A DNA stretch of 64,000 nucleotides from Bacteroides sp. CAG:927 (GCA_000431155.1 HF985626.1:1-64000); one strand, 5' to 3'. Positions 11,188 through 20,384 are shown, numbered from the stretch's first letter. Program-made: numbers and translations. Notes: a model not told the origin generated them from the sequence alone.

Positions 11188-11648
11188 TGAACGCAGAGAA
11201 GAAAGAGCTGGCAGTGGCCGCTTTGCGCCACGGTACCGTGATAGACCATATACCGAGTTCGGCATTGTTCAAGGCCGTAAAGATTTTGGGTATAGAGAAG
11301 ATGGACAAGTATGTGACCATCGGTAATAATCTTTCCAGCCACAAACTTGGCACCAAAGGTATTATCAAGGTGGCCGATGTGGAGTTTCCCGAGTCCACTC
11401 TCAACAGAATAGCATTGATAGCACCGCACGCCAAGGTGAATATAATACGTGACTTCAATGTGGTGGAGAAGCGCGACATCAAGCTTCCGGATACGATAGT
11501 GGGAATAGTGAAATGCGCCAATCCCAAGTGCATTACCAATAACGAGCCGATGCGTACGCGCTTTACGGTTGTGGACCGCGAAAATGAGGTGATCCGCTGT
11601 GATTACTGCGGTCATACTGTGAAGAGTACCGACGCCATTATAGACTAA
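11187..11648 (+). CDS. pyrI: Aspartate carbamoyltransferase regulatory subunit
   Basis: A 153-residue zinc protein that binds CTP/ATP and controls PyrB. The N-terminal allosteric domain (VAALRHGTVIDHIPSSALFK...) precedes the zinc domain, whose four ligands are Cys-x4-Cys (CANPKC) and Cys-x2-Cys (CDYC). The start at 11187 is fixed by the overlap with the pyrB stop; sequence in frame upstream is still pyrB-coding DNA. A flavin reductase gene follows 23 bases later, so the transcript may run on to glyA. Confidence 0.96.
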   Translation: MNAEKKELAVAALRHGTVIDHIPSSALFKAVKILGIEKMDKYVTIGNNLSSHKLGTKGIIKVADVEFPESTLNRIALIAPHAKVNIIRDFNVVEKRDIKLPDTIVGIVKCANPKCITNNEPMRTRFTVVDRENEVIRCDYCGHTVKSTDAIID

Positions 11649-11671
11649 CCCACCACGATAGCCGACGGACG

Positions 11672-12241
11672 ATGAAGCAGTCCTGGAAACCGGGAACGAT
11701 GATATACCCTTTGCCCGCAGTGCTTGTGAGCTGCGGAGAGGGAGAGAATGCCAATTTCTTTACCGTGGCATGGACCGGCACGATATGCACGAATCCGGCC
11801 ATGTGTTATATATCGGTGCGTCCCGAGCGTCATAGCTACACTCTAATAAAGGAGCGGATGGAGTTTACCATAAATCTCACTACTGAGGCTATGGCCAAGG
11901 CCACCGACTGGGCCGGGGTGCGCTCCGGTGCAGATTACAACAAGTGGAAGGAAACAGGTCTTACGCCCGAAAAAGGAGTGAAAGTGGGGTGTGTGTCAAT
12001 AGCCGAAAGTCCGCTCAGCATAGAATGCCGGGTTAGAGAAATAGTGCATCTTGGCAGCCATGACATGTTCATAGCCGAAGTGCTGAATGTGCTTGCCGCC
12101 GAAGAACTGATAGATGCACAGACCGGAGCATTCCGCCTTGACAAGGCGGGTCTGATGGCGTATAGCCACGGAGGATATTTCAAGCTCGGGGAGAAGCTGG
12201 GCACATTTGGCTGGAGCGTAAAAAAACAGAATAAACATTAA
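11672..12241 (+). CDS. Flavin reductase-like (FMN-binding split barrel) protein
   Basis: A 189-residue protein of the flavin reductase / DIM6-NTAB family. The N-terminal half has the split-barrel pattern (PLPAVLVSCGEGENANFFTVAW, TNPAMCYISVRPERHSYTLI). The family's YSHGGYFKLGEKLGTFG-type ending is also seen. Members bind FMN and reduce flavin or another small substrate with NAD(P)H. It lies 23 bases after pyrI and 14 bases before glyA on the same strand. The substrate is unknown and the link to neighbours may be only cotranscription. Confidence 0.88.
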   Translation: MKQSWKPGTMIYPLPAVLVSCGEGENANFFTVAWTGTICTNPAMCYISVRPERHSYTLIKERMEFTINLTTEAMAKATDWAGVRSGADYNKWKETGLTPEKGVKVGCVSIAESPLSIECRVREIVHLGSHDMFIAEVLNVLAAEELIDAQTGAFRLDKAGLMAYSHGGYFKLGEKLGTFGWSVKKQNKH

Positions 12242-12255
12242 ATCTACTCTAATAT

Positions 12256-13536
12256 ATGCAGACAGATTCGAAAATTTTTGAATTAATCGAGCGCGAGCAT
12301 CAGCGTCAGAAAAAAGGTATAGAGCTGATAGCTTCGGAAAATTTTGTATCGCCAGAGGTGATGCAGGCCATGGGTTCGTGCCTGACCAACAAATATGCCG
12401 AAGGGTATCCCGGTCACCGTTACTACGGCGGATGCCAAGTGGTGGATGAGGTGGAGCAGCTTGCCATTGACCGCCTTAAAAAGATATACGGTGCTGCCTA
12501 TGCCAATGTGCAGCCTCATTCGGGCGCACAGGCTAATATGGCAGTGTTCATGACCTGCCTCAAACCGGGTGACAAATTCCTTGGCCTCAATCTGGCTCAC
12601 GGAGGTCATCTGTCGCACGGCAGCCCCGTGAATTTTTCGGGCCTGATGTTTCATGCGCTGGAATACAATGTGCGTGAGGACAACGGTCTTATAGATTATG
12701 ACCAGATGGAAGAGGTGGCCCGCAGAGAGCGTCCGAAACTGATAATAGGCGGTGCAAGCGCTTATTCACGCGAGTGGGACTATGCCCGCATGCGTCGTCT
12801 TGCGGACGAGATCGGTGCCATACTTATGATTGACATGGCGCATCCCGCAGGTCTTATAGCCGCAGGGTTGCTTGACAATCCCGTGAAATATGCGCATATC
12901 GTAACCTCAACCACACACAAAACACTTCGCGGTCCGCGCGGCGGTATAATCCTGCTGGGTGAGGATTTTGAAAATCCATGGGGCAAGACCAATCCCAAGG
13001 GTCAGGTGCGCATGATGTCGCAACTGATAGACTCAGCCGTGTTCCCGGGTGTGCAGGGCGGTCCGCTGGAGCATGTGATAGCCGCCAAAGCCGTGGCTTT
13101 TGGCGAGGCATTGCAGCCTGAATACAAGGAGTATCAGACACAGGTGAAGAAGAATGCGGCCGCAATGGCTCAGGCCATGATGGACAAGGGGTATAAGATA
13201 ATTTCCGGTGGCACGGACAATCACTGCATGCTGGTGGATCTGCGTACCAAATTCCCTGATCTTACGGGTAAGGTGGCAGAGAAGGTGCTTGTGGAGGCTG
13301 ATATTACCGCCAACAAAAATATGGTGCCGTTTGATTCGCGCTCACCGTTCCAGACTTCAGGTATCCGTCTGGGCACACCGGCTATCACAACCCGTGGAGC
13401 CAAGGAGGAGCATATGGGCCCGATCGTGGAGATGATAGATACTGTGCTGTCAAATCCCGAAAATCCCGCTATTATAGCATCGGTGCGTGAAAAGGTCAAT
13501 AAGATGATGGCAGATTTCCCGATGTTTGCATACTAA
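12256..13536 (+). CDS. glyA: Serine hydroxymethyltransferase
   Basis: A 426-residue PLP enzyme converting serine and tetrahydrofolate to glycine and 5,10-methylene-tetrahydrofolate. Clear landmarks are [20 protein letters not shown], the substrate region [16 protein letters not shown], and the PLP-lysine segment [14 protein letters not shown] near residue 220. The C-terminal FPGVQGGP and GVREE-like elements are present and the length is standard. It ends the plus-strand run at a strong terminator that it shares with the convergent ABC transporter gene. Confidence 0.98.
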   Translation: MQTDSKIFELIEREHQRQKKGIELIASENFVSPEVMQAMGSCLTNKYAEGYPGHRYYGGCQVVDEVEQLAIDRLKKIYGAAYANVQPHSGAQANMAVFMTCLKPGDKFLGLNLAHGGHLSHGSPVNFSGLMFHALEYNVREDNGLIDYDQMEEVARRERPKLIIGGASAYSREWDYARMRRLADEIGAILMIDMAHPAGLIAAGLLDNPVKYAHIVTSTTHKTLRGPRGGIILLGEDFENPWGKTNPKGQVRMMSQLIDSAVFPGVQGGPLEHVIAAKAVAFGEALQPEYKEYQTQVKKNAAAMAQAMMDKGYKIISGGTDNHCMLVDLRTKFPDLTGKVAEKVLVEADITANKNMVPFDSRSPFQTSGIRLGTPAITTRGAKEEHMGPIVEMIDTVLSNPENPAIIASVREKVNKMMADFPMFAY

Positions 13537-13559
13537 CCGTTCATCACATATTAATGAAG

Positions 13560-13584
13560 AAGCCCGCTTATGCGGGCTTTTTTT
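13560..13584 (+). terminator. glyA terminator
   Basis: AAGCCCGC (13560-13567) pairs with GCGGGCTT (13572-13579) around TTAT and is followed by a T run. It sits between convergent genes and may serve both, but the T run favours the plus strand. Confidence 0.85.
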
Positions 13585-14278
13585 ATTGGTTGTCGTAGCA
13601 GTCGTAATGAACAAAATGCGAGCCGGAATGGCAGAAATGCAGGGTGTGGTTGACGATGATGTGGCGTGTGGCCATAGCCGCTATTCCGCTTACCTCGTGC
13701 GACACGAGAATCACGGTGCAACGGCCTTTGAGCGACTCAACGATTTCATATACCCTGCGCTCAAATTTTTTGTCAAGGTAGCTCAGCGGCTCATCGAGCA
13801 CAAGCAGGTCGGGTTCCGAAACCAATGCACGCCCCAGAAGCGCGCGCTGCAACTGTCCGCCGGACAGCTGCGAGATGCTGGCGTAGGCATGTGCCGCAAG
13901 ATCCACGGTGTGGAGCATACGGTTTACCGCATCGCCGGCTTCGGAGCCTTTGACCCCTGTGCCGAGAAGTCCCATGGCGATTGTGTCGCGGACGGTTATG
14001 GGGAACCGTGAATCCACCATGTTTTTTTGTGGAAGATAGCCGATTTTGAAGTTGCCGAGGTATTGAACCTTACCTCGGGTAGGGGCCACAAGCTTAAGGA
14101 TGAGGCGCAGCAGGGTGGTTTTGCCTCCTCCGTTAGGTCCAGTGACTGCAATAAAATCGCCTTGATGTATGTCAAGGTTGACATTGCCGAGCACAGTTCG
14201 GTCGTTATAGGTTTTCTCTACTTCGGAGAGCGATATGAGCACCGGCGCGGTGCTATCGGGAATGGTGGATGTGAGCAT
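13583..14278 (-). CDS. ABC transporter ATPase, ZnuC/MntB-like metal type
   Basis: A 231-residue ABC ATPase. Walker A is GPNGGGKTT (about residue 46), the signature is LSGGQLQRALLGRAL, Walker B is LLVLDEP, and the switch His is in LVSHEVSG. Overall it resembles ATPases of zinc and manganese uptake systems. Its ATG lies 26 bases inside the preceding zinc-type binding lipoprotein gene, so the two are coupled. No permease gene is found beside it: glyA is next, on the opposite strand. The membrane partner must be encoded elsewhere. The C-terminal stretch HFCHSGSHFVHYDCYD is unusually rich in His and Cys and could have a metal-sensing role (inference). Confidence 0.88.
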   Translation of the reverse strand: MLTSTIPDSTAPVLISLSEVEKTYNDRTVLGNVNLDIHQGDFIAVTGPNGGGKTTLLRLILKLVAPTRGKVQYLGNFKIGYLPQKNMVDSRFPITVRDTIAMGLLGTGVKGSEAGDAVNRMLHTVDLAAHAYASISQLSGGQLQRALLGRALVSEPDLLVLDEPLSYLDKKFERRVYEIVESLKGRCTVILVSHEVSGIAAMATRHIIVNHTLHFCHSGSHFVHYDCYDNQ

Positions 14279-15140
14279 TGTGTGAACGGGCTAACTGTAT
14301 GGACAGGGTGTCGAGCTGCTGCAGGAAATTACGGCCAAGAGTGTTGATTTCCACGCTCCGGGCACCGGCCTGGCGGGCAATGGCCTGAGTGCGGTCGGCA
14401 TTGTAGGCAGCTTCCGACACCATGGTGACGGCATGCTGCATGGAGCGTGCGGAATCGATCACATTGCGTAGCTGCACGGGGGTGATTTCCTTGTTCTCGG
14501 CACCGAAGTATAATTGGTTTATGCCATAATCTCTTGCAAAATAGCTTAATGAGGGGTGGGCAACTATAATCATGTCGCCGGCGCATGGTGCGAGGCGCGC
14601 GGTAATGGAGTCGTTGAGCGAATTCAATTCCTGCTTTAGCTGGTTAAAACGTGCGCGATAGTAGCCGGCGTTGTCGGGATCAATCTTGGTGACGGCATCA
14701 AGCATCTGCTGCGCCATGACGAGGCAGTTGGCGGGAGAGGTCCAAATGTGGGGGTCGGAGAGATGGCTGTGTGAGTCATGGCTGTGGGTGCCGGAGATGT
14801 TCTGAAGAGCGGATGCGGAAATGATTTCGGTAGTGCCGTTGTGTCCTATTCCGGAACGAGACAGCAGCTGCCGTTCAAACGGCATATTGCCAATGGCAAA
14901 ATACAAACGGCTGTTGTTTAGCTCTTTCAGCAACTTGATGGACGGCTCATAGTTTTCGGGGTCGGCATCGGGGGGAAGCATTGTGACGATGCGGATGCTG
15001 TCGCCGACAATACGTTGAAGAAGATAGTTCTGCGGCTCGATGCTTACGGCAACCGTCAGGGGGGAGGATTGAGGGCGCTTGTTGGTGGAGCATGCGCTCA
15101 GGATGAGGAGCAATAGGAATATTCGGGACAGGTGTTTCAT
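14253..15140 (-). CDS. Zinc/manganese ABC transporter substrate-binding lipoprotein
   Basis: A 295-residue cluster A-I (ZnuA/TroA-like) solute-binding lipoprotein. The signal MKHLSRIFLLLLILSACS ends in a lipobox Cys at residue 17. Metal-site features are DADPENYEPS with its neighbourhood, a short His-rich loop (HSHDSHSH, about 121-128) ending in DPHIWTSP, and VAHPSLSYFARDYG. The His loop is typical of zinc chaperoning in ZnuA. It is coupled on both sides: its start overlaps the VanZ-GNAT gene and its end overlaps the ABC ATPase. Zinc is the likeliest cargo, but manganese cannot be excluded. Confidence 0.92.
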   Translation of the reverse strand: MKHLSRIFLLLLILSACSTNKRPQSSPLTVAVSIEPQNYLLQRIVGDSIRIVTMLPPDADPENYEPSIKLLKELNNSRLYFAIGNMPFERQLLSRSGIGHNGTTEIISASALQNISGTHSHDSHSHLSDPHIWTSPANCLVMAQQMLDAVTKIDPDNAGYYRARFNQLKQELNSLNDSITARLAPCAGDMIIVAHPSLSYFARDYGINQLYFGAENKEITPVQLRNVIDSARSMQHAVTMVSEAAYNADRTQAIARQAGARSVEINTLGRNFLQQLDTLSIQLARSHNAHIHHSR

Positions 15141-16063
15141 TTGTTTACGCCATATACTTGTGTATGTAGAACGCTTACAACATGGTCAAGGTTGTGGATG
15201 TTGCCATAAGTCATGAGAATGAGCGGTATGGAAGGGAGTCCGGGGGCGTAAGGTGGCTGAATGTAGCTGAAATTGCGATGGGCTATGAATCCGAGCCGCT
15301 CGTAGAAGCATATTCGGCGGGAAGCCATGCTGTTGGAGCCGGGCAGCTCTACTTCCAGTACGGCGGGGATTGCTATCATGTCAAGCCATTTGGTGAGAGC
15401 CGTGGCACCGATGCCCGAGCCGCGTAGGCTGGAGGTTATGGCAAAGTGCTCAAGATATGCCCATTTGCCGAAATTCCACCACGATATAAGGCCAACGGGC
15501 TTGCCAAGCCAAAGAACTTCCGTGAACTGCAGCGGATGTGCGGTGTCGGAGGCAAGGCGGTTGATGTTGCCCCAATCGCGGCGTTCCTCGGGAGGGAAAG
15601 ATTCGTTGTAAACGTGCTCCAATTCCGGTGTGGGACGGGCGACGGTGCGCAGGCCCACTTTCTGTGCAGTCGGAAGCAGGCGCCACAGGCAGGGACGCAG
15701 AAGGGGAGGGAGGATGAAGGCACCGGCGGTGTCGGCGATGAAATCGTAAAGGTCGCAGGAACGGTTGATGAATTCAGTGCCCTGCAAAAACTCTATTGCG
15801 CCACCGAGAAGGGAACTTGCCACGGCTACGCAAATGTATTGTCTCCAAGTTGGGGGCGTGCAGCGGTAGTGGGCCACATCAAGCCATGTTATGGAGGCAA
15901 TGATTCCGAACATGAGAAAGTGTACGACTTTGTCGATGTTGTTGACATCCGGTACTATCTGCTGCGGCACGGGAATGAGCGTGAGCAGAAGCACGGCTAT
16001 GATGGTCAAAGCGGTGAGCAGGAAGTGGGGTATGGAATGATAAACCCCGGCTATTTTATTCAT
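15137..16063 (-). CDS. VanZ-like membrane domain fused to a GNAT acetyltransferase
   Basis: A 308-residue two-domain protein. Residues about 1-130 form a VanZ-like membrane domain with roughly four helices (IPHFLLTALTIIAVLLLTLI, then the VDKVVHF-type signature seen here as NNIDKVVHFLMFGI, and GGAIEFLQ...R..DLYDFIADTAGA). Residues about 140-300 are a GNAT N-acetyltransferase: FPPEERRDW, LEHFAITSSLRGSGIGATAL (acetyl-CoA loop R-x-x-G-x-G/A) and CFYERLGFIAH. The sequence is one uninterrupted frame. It overlaps tatC by eight bases and the zinc-binding lipoprotein by four, so it sits in the middle of an operon. VanZ relatives are linked to glycopeptide resistance and envelope functions. The acetyl acceptor here is unknown. 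Confidence 0.85.
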   Translation of the reverse strand: MNKIAGVYHSIPHFLLTALTIIAVLLLTLIPVPQQIVPDVNNIDKVVHFLMFGIIASITWLDVAHYRCTPPTWRQYICVAVASSLLGGAIEFLQGTEFINRSCDLYDFIADTAGAFILPPLLRPCLWRLLPTAQKVGLRTVARPTPELEHVYNESFPPEERRDWGNINRLASDTAHPLQFTEVLWLGKPVGLISWWNFGKWAYLEHFAITSSLRGSGIGATALTKWLDMIAIPAVLEVELPGSNSMASRRICFYERLGFIAHRNFSYIQPPYAPGLPSIPLILMTYGNIHNLDHVVSVLHTQVYGVNK

Positions 16064-16835
16064 AGGATAACTTTTTTCGTGGCACGAGCAATGCTCCTGC
16101 TTCCCAAAGCAAATATATTGGGAGGAACACGACCGTGAGGGTGAAAGGATCGGATGTGGGGGTGATTATGGCGGCTATTATGAGCAGTATCACCACGGCA
16201 TGGCGGCGGTAGCGGCAGAAAAATTCGCGGTGGAGGATGCCGCATTTGCCAAGAAGCCATGCGGCCAGCGGTAGCTCAAATACGAGGCCCATGCTGAGGC
16301 AGAGCATCAGGAGGGTGTGCATGTAGGAACTGAGGCTGATGGTATTGGGGACATCAGCGCTTACCTGATAGCCGGCAAGAAACCGTAGGGTGAGCGGGAA
16401 CACGAGTGTGTATCCGACTGCGACACCGACATAGAACATGATTGCGAGAGTGCCGACTCCTATACGCGCATATCGCCGCTCTGCGGCATACAGTCCGGGC
16501 TTGATGAAGGAGTATGCAAGACCAAGCAGTGCCGGCATGGCAAGAAGAATGCTCATCCAGAATGCGGTGGAGAAGTGAAGCAGGAGCGGGGCGGCAAGGT
16601 CAATGTTGATGAGCTTGATTTCATGGTCAACATTGGTTATGCCCTCCATGCCCGGGAGCGTTGGCAGCTGCCGGAGGAGTGTGTATAAAGGGAAATCGGG
16701 ACGGCACGGGGCAAGAATCACGGTGTGAAACAGTGAGGGCATGAAGGCAAAAAGTATCACGCACAGCACCACAGTGAGTACCGCGCCTTTGAGAAGCACG
16801 CTTCGCAAGGCGTCAACATGCTCCCAAAAAGTCAT
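16056..16835 (-). CDS. tatC: Sec-independent translocase TatC
   Basis: A 259-residue inner-membrane protein with about six hydrophobic segments that recognises twin-arginine signal peptides. The N terminus MTFWEHVDALRSVLLKG is the TatC signature (usually HLxELR; here HVDALR). FPLTLRFLAGYQVSADVPNTISLSSYMH in the middle and FELPLAAWLLGKCGI near the end are also typical. I use the ATG at 16835. A TTG directly after the tatA stop (16853) would add six residues and cannot be excluded. It follows tatA and overlaps the VanZ-GNAT gene. Confidence 0.94.
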   Translation of the reverse strand: MTFWEHVDALRSVLLKGAVLTVVLCVILFAFMPSLFHTVILAPCRPDFPLYTLLRQLPTLPGMEGITNVDHEIKLINIDLAAPLLLHFSTAFWMSILLAMPALLGLAYSFIKPGLYAAERRYARIGVGTLAIMFYVGVAVGYTLVFPLTLRFLAGYQVSADVPNTISLSSYMHTLLMLCLSMGLVFELPLAAWLLGKCGILHREFFCRYRRHAVVILLIIAAIITPTSDPFTLTVVFLPIYLLWEAGALLVPRKKLSYE

Positions 16836-16853
16836 GTCGGCTTTGGCTTCCAA

Positions 16854-17051
16854 TTATTTTTTTTGTTCGTTGTCGGCAGAATCGGAAATATCGTTCATTC
16901 CGTCTTTGAAGGATTTGACACCTTTGCCCAGTCCGCGCATAAGTTCGGGTATTTTGCGTCCACCGAAGAGGAGGAGCACTACGAGGGCTATAACGAGAAT
17001 TTCCTGCATCCCGAGACCCAAGAAGCACGGAATCATGCAAATAATGTTCAT
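16854..17051 (-). CDS. tatA: Twin-arginine translocase subunit TatA/TatB family
   Basis: A 65-residue protein with one N-terminal transmembrane helix ([13 protein letters not shown]), the hinge [15 protein letters not shown] and an amphipathic, charged C-terminal helix, the standard TatA layout. It forms the protein-conducting oligomer with TatC, encoded immediately downstream. No separate tatB is present, as is common outside Proteobacteria. It is the first gene of a five-gene overlapping minus-strand array. I see no clear -7/-33 pair upstream. Confidence 0.93.
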   Translation of the reverse strand: MNIICMIPCFLGLGMQEILVIALVVLLLFGGRKIPELMRGLGKGVKSFKDGMNDISDSADNEQKK

Positions 17052-17107
17052 GAGAAATAAAGGATAAAAAATTGAGGGTGTAAAATTACGTAATTTGGGG
17101 CGAATAG

Positions 17108-17139
17108 TTGGCTCTTTTGCAGAAAATTTAATACCTTTG
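17108..17139 (+). promoter_or_regulatory. fabD promoter
   Basis: TTGG (17108-17111), a 20-base spacer and TACCTTTG (17132-17139) match the consensus and end 31 bases before the fabD ATG. It lies in the short spacer diverging from tatA. Confidence 0.6.
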
Positions 17140-17170
17140 CAGCCTAATTTAGCAATTATTATTATTGATT

Positions 17171-18049
17171 ATGAAAGCATTTGTTTTCCCCGGTCAGGGC
17201 GCACAGTTTGTCGGAATGGGCAAAGAGCTGTACGACACTAATCCTGTGGCTCATGACATGTTTGAAAAAGCTAACGATATTCTTGGATTCCGCATTACCG
17301 ACCTTATGTTTGAAGGTACGGATGAAGATCTGAAACAGACCCGCGTAACCCAGCCCGCTATTTTCCTTCATTCAGTGATTTTGGCCAAGACACTCGGTGA
17401 CGAGTTCAATCCCGATATGATGGTAGGACACTCGCTGGGTGAATTCTCTGCACTTGTGGCAGCCGGAGCTCTCACTTTTGAGGACGGCCTGCGTCTGGTG
17501 TCCGCTCGTGCACAGGCCATGCAGAAGGCTTGTGAGCTGAACCCATCTACCATGGCGGCTGTTCTCGCGTTGCCTGATGCCACTGTTGAAGAGGTATGCG
17601 AAAGCGTGCCCGGCGTGGTGGTATGCGCCAATTACAACTGCCCCGGACAGATCGTGATTTCGGGTGAGGTAGAGGCAATTGATGCCGCATGTGAGAAATT
17701 GCTTGCAGCCGGTGCAAAACGTGCCCTCAAGCTCAAGGTGGGCGGCGCATTCCACTCTCCCTGCATGGAGCCTGCCCGCGCTGAACTCGCAGCAGCTATC
17801 GAGGCTACTCCCGTATCAACCCCTATTTGCCCTGTTTATCAGAATGTAGATGCCAAGCCCCACACTGATCCTGCCGAAATCAAGGCTAATCTCGTGGCAC
17901 AGCTCACTTCGCCTGTGCGCTGGACACAGACCGTGCAGAATATGATAGCCGACGGTGCAACAGAGTTTGTGGAACTTGGCCCGGGCAAGGTGCTTCAGGG
18001 TCTTGTCAGCAAAATTGACCGTTCGGTAGCCATTTGCGGCCGCCAGTAA
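17171..18049 (+). CDS. fabD: Malonyl-CoA:ACP transacylase
   Basis: A 292-residue enzyme loading malonyl groups onto acyl carrier protein for fatty-acid synthesis. FPGQGAQFVGMG at the N terminus, the nucleophile motif GHSLGEFSALVAAG (Ser near residue 90) and the His-containing KVGGAFHSPCMEPA are all present. A TTG two codons upstream of the ATG is not needed. Its TAA shares a base with the start of the M16 peptidase gene (TAATG). acpP and fabF are in the same window but 24 kb away. Confidence 0.97.
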   Translation: MKAFVFPGQGAQFVGMGKELYDTNPVAHDMFEKANDILGFRITDLMFEGTDEDLKQTRVTQPAIFLHSVILAKTLGDEFNPDMMVGHSLGEFSALVAAGALTFEDGLRLVSARAQAMQKACELNPSTMAAVLALPDATVEEVCESVPGVVVCANYNCPGQIVISGEVEAIDAACEKLLAAGAKRALKLKVGGAFHSPCMEPARAELAAAIEATPVSTPICPVYQNVDAKPHTDPAEIKANLVAQLTSPVRWTQTVQNMIADGATEFVELGPGKVLQGLVSKIDRSVAICGRQ

Positions 18050-19287
18050 TGCTGTCCGAAAGCATACATCCACTGTTTACGTATCACACACTGCAGAATG
18101 GTCTGCAGTGTGTGATACGCTATTCTACCCGTACGGCAGAGTATTGCGGGCTTGCAATCAATGCAGGCAGTAGAGATGATTTTGCGGGGATGGAGGGGCT
18201 GGCCCATTTTGTGGAGCACACGATATTCAAGGGCACATCACATCGCCGTGCAGGGCATATCCTGAACCGAATGGAGAGTGTTGGCGGTGAGCTTAACGCA
18301 TATACCACCAAGGAACTCACTATGATTTATTCGGTTTTCCCGCCCAAGAATCTGCAACGTGCAATGGAGCTGATTGCTGATCTGGTGGCGTACAGCCGTT
18401 TTCCTGATTCGGAGTTAAAAAAGGAGCGCGAGGTGGTGGCGGATGAGATTGACACTTATCTTGACATGCCCAGCGATGCGGTATATGATGATTTTGAAGA
18501 TCTGGTGTTTGCCGGATCGTCCTTGGGCCATAACATATTAGGCTCCAAGAAAAGTATTGAGCTGTTTACCTCGGAGACGTGCCGTGAATATGTTTCACGC
18601 AACTATGTGCCGGGTAATATGGTGCTGTTTTATCAAGGGCCCGAGAAACCCGACAAGGTTATAAATATGGCAATACGCTATTTCGGCGTACTGAATCATC
18701 CGGTTCCGGAACGCAACCGCTGCAAACCGTTGTGCGTTGACCCGTTTGATGTGACGCGCAACATTGACTCGCACCAAGCTCACTGTGTGATTGGCGGCAG
18801 AATCCCGGATATGTATTCGCCGAACCGTACTGCTATAGCTCTGCTCGCGAACGTGATAGGAGGGCCGGGGATGAATTCGCTGCTTAATGTGGCCCTGAGA
18901 GAGAAGCGCGGTCTTGTTTACGGTGTAGAGGCTACCGCCCAGTTCCTGACCGACGCGGGGTTGTTTACAATTTATTTCGGATGTGATCCCGAAGATGCGT
19001 CAAGATGTGCCCGGCTGGTGGATTCGGTGCTGAGGCATGTTCTTGACACTCCGCTGTCGGGGGCGGCACTTGAGCGAGCCAAGCGACAGTACAAGGGTCA
19101 GATGGAGCTGAGTCATGACAGCTCGGAACAGACCGCTCTCGGCGCGGCACGGGCGGTGCTGCATCATGGAGGCGCGCTGAGTCTCGCTGAAATGACAGAG
19201 CGTGTGGAGAGCCTTACGGCGGAAGATATGCGCATGGCGGCAGAACTTATGTTCGGGAGCAGATTGAGCCGACTCACCCTGCACTAA
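18049..19287 (+). CDS. M16-family zinc peptidase (pitrilysin-like)
   Basis: A 412-residue inverzincin peptidase. The zinc motif HxxEH appears as HFVEHTIFKG near residue 52, with a third ligand in the following helix (GELNAYTTKELTMIYSVF...KKEREVVADEI). The C-terminal half holds the R/Y segment (VALREKRGLVYGVEATAQF) that M16 enzymes use to bind substrate. No signal peptide is visible, so a cytoplasmic role is likely, as for single-unit M16B enzymes. It is coupled to fabD by TAATG, although a functional link to fatty-acid synthesis is not established. Confidence 0.93.
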   Translation: MLSESIHPLFTYHTLQNGLQCVIRYSTRTAEYCGLAINAGSRDDFAGMEGLAHFVEHTIFKGTSHRRAGHILNRMESVGGELNAYTTKELTMIYSVFPPKNLQRAMELIADLVAYSRFPDSELKKEREVVADEIDTYLDMPSDAVYDDFEDLVFAGSSLGHNILGSKKSIELFTSETCREYVSRNYVPGNMVLFYQGPEKPDKVINMAIRYFGVLNHPVPERNRCKPLCVDPFDVTRNIDSHQAHCVIGGRIPDMYSPNRTAIALLANVIGGPGMNSLLNVALREKRGLVYGVEATAQFLTDAGLFTIYFGCDPEDASRCARLVDSVLRHVLDTPLSGAALERAKRQYKGQMELSHDSSEQTALGAARAVLHHGGALSLAEMTERVESLTAEDMRMAAELMFGSRLSRLTLH

Positions 19288-19382
19288 CCGTTTTGGGAGT
19301 TTTTTTGGCGAAAATGGCAATAAGGGTGCATAATGTCGTTTTTTATTGCTAACTTCGTGAATTAAAATCCCAGTTTCCGTCT

Positions 19383-20384
19383 ATGAAGATTGCAGACATA
19401 GATCTTGGACCGCGTCCGGTGATGCTCGCTCCGATGGAGGATGTCACCGATCCATCGTTTCGCCTGATTTGTAAGGAGCAGGGGGCCGATATGGTATATA
19501 CAGAATTTGTGAGCGCAGATGCGCTGATACGCAATATCTCGGCCACCACCCGCAAGCTGCATATTGCACCGGGCGAGCGTCCCTGTGCCATACAGATTTA
19601 CGGACGAGAGGTAGGCCCTATGGTAGAGGCGGCCCAAATAGCGGAAGCAGCCGGTCCGGATATACTGGATATCAATTTCGGATGTCCGGTGAAAAAAGTT
19701 GCCGGCAAGGGGGCAGGAGCGGGGATGCTGCGCGATGTGCCTAAAATGCTTGAGATAACCCGTGCGGTAGTGGATGCCGTGAAAATACCTGTTACGGTGA
19801 AAACGCGACTCGGCTGGGATCATGACTCAAAGATTATCGTGACACTTGCAGAGCAATTGCAGGATTGCGGCATTCAGGCACTAACGGTGCATGGCCGCAC
19901 TCGGTCGCAGATGTACACCGGAAGCGCCGACTGGGATATGATAGCGGCAGTGAAGCAAAATCCACGATTGAAAATACCGTTAATCGGAAACGGAGACATC
20001 ACAACACCGGCTCAGGCCCGTGAAGCATTTGAGCGTTATGGCGTGGACGGGGTGATGGTGGGCCGTGCTTCTATCGGTGCCCCATGGATATTCCGCAGTA
20101 TGAAAGATGCCGTGAACGGGGGCAGCGGTGAAGATACGATGACCTTGGCTGAAAAATTTGCTCTGATCCGGCGTCAGATAAACGAAAGCATAGACCGGAT
20201 AGATGAGTACCGCGGCATACTTCACATCAGGCGGCATCTTGCGGCCTCTCCGTTGTTCAAGGGTATTCCGGATTTTCGTCCCACCCGCATAGCCATGCTT
20301 CAGGCTTCCACCAAAGAAGATCTGATGTCCATACTTGACAATGTGGAACAGATGCTCAATGACAAATTGTTATCATTATCATAA
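19383..20384 (+). CDS. dusB: tRNA-dihydrouridine synthase (DusB type)
   Basis: A 333-residue FMN enzyme that reduces uridines in the tRNA D-loop. APMEDVTDPSFR opens the barrel, NFGCPVKKVAGKGAGAGML carries the catalytic Cys, and TVKTRLGWD, TVHGRTR and GNGDI follow in order. It sits alone between the M16 peptidase (95 bases upstream) and the DUF2807 gene. TAACTTCG at 19350-19357 resembles a degenerate -7 element. The rest of the 19288-19382 spacer shows nothing definite. Confidence 0.93.
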   Translation: MKIADIDLGPRPVMLAPMEDVTDPSFRLICKEQGADMVYTEFVSADALIRNISATTRKLHIAPGERPCAIQIYGREVGPMVEAAQIAEAAGPDILDINFGCPVKKVAGKGAGAGMLRDVPKMLEITRAVVDAVKIPVTVKTRLGWDHDSKIIVTLAEQLQDCGIQALTVHGRTRSQMYTGSADWDMIAAVKQNPRLKIPLIGNGDITTPAQAREAFERYGVDGVMVGRASIGAPWIFRSMKDAVNGGSGEDTMTLAEKFALIRRQINESIDRIDEYRGILHIRRHLAASPLFKGIPDFRPTRIAMLQASTKEDLMSILDNVEQMLNDKLLSLS

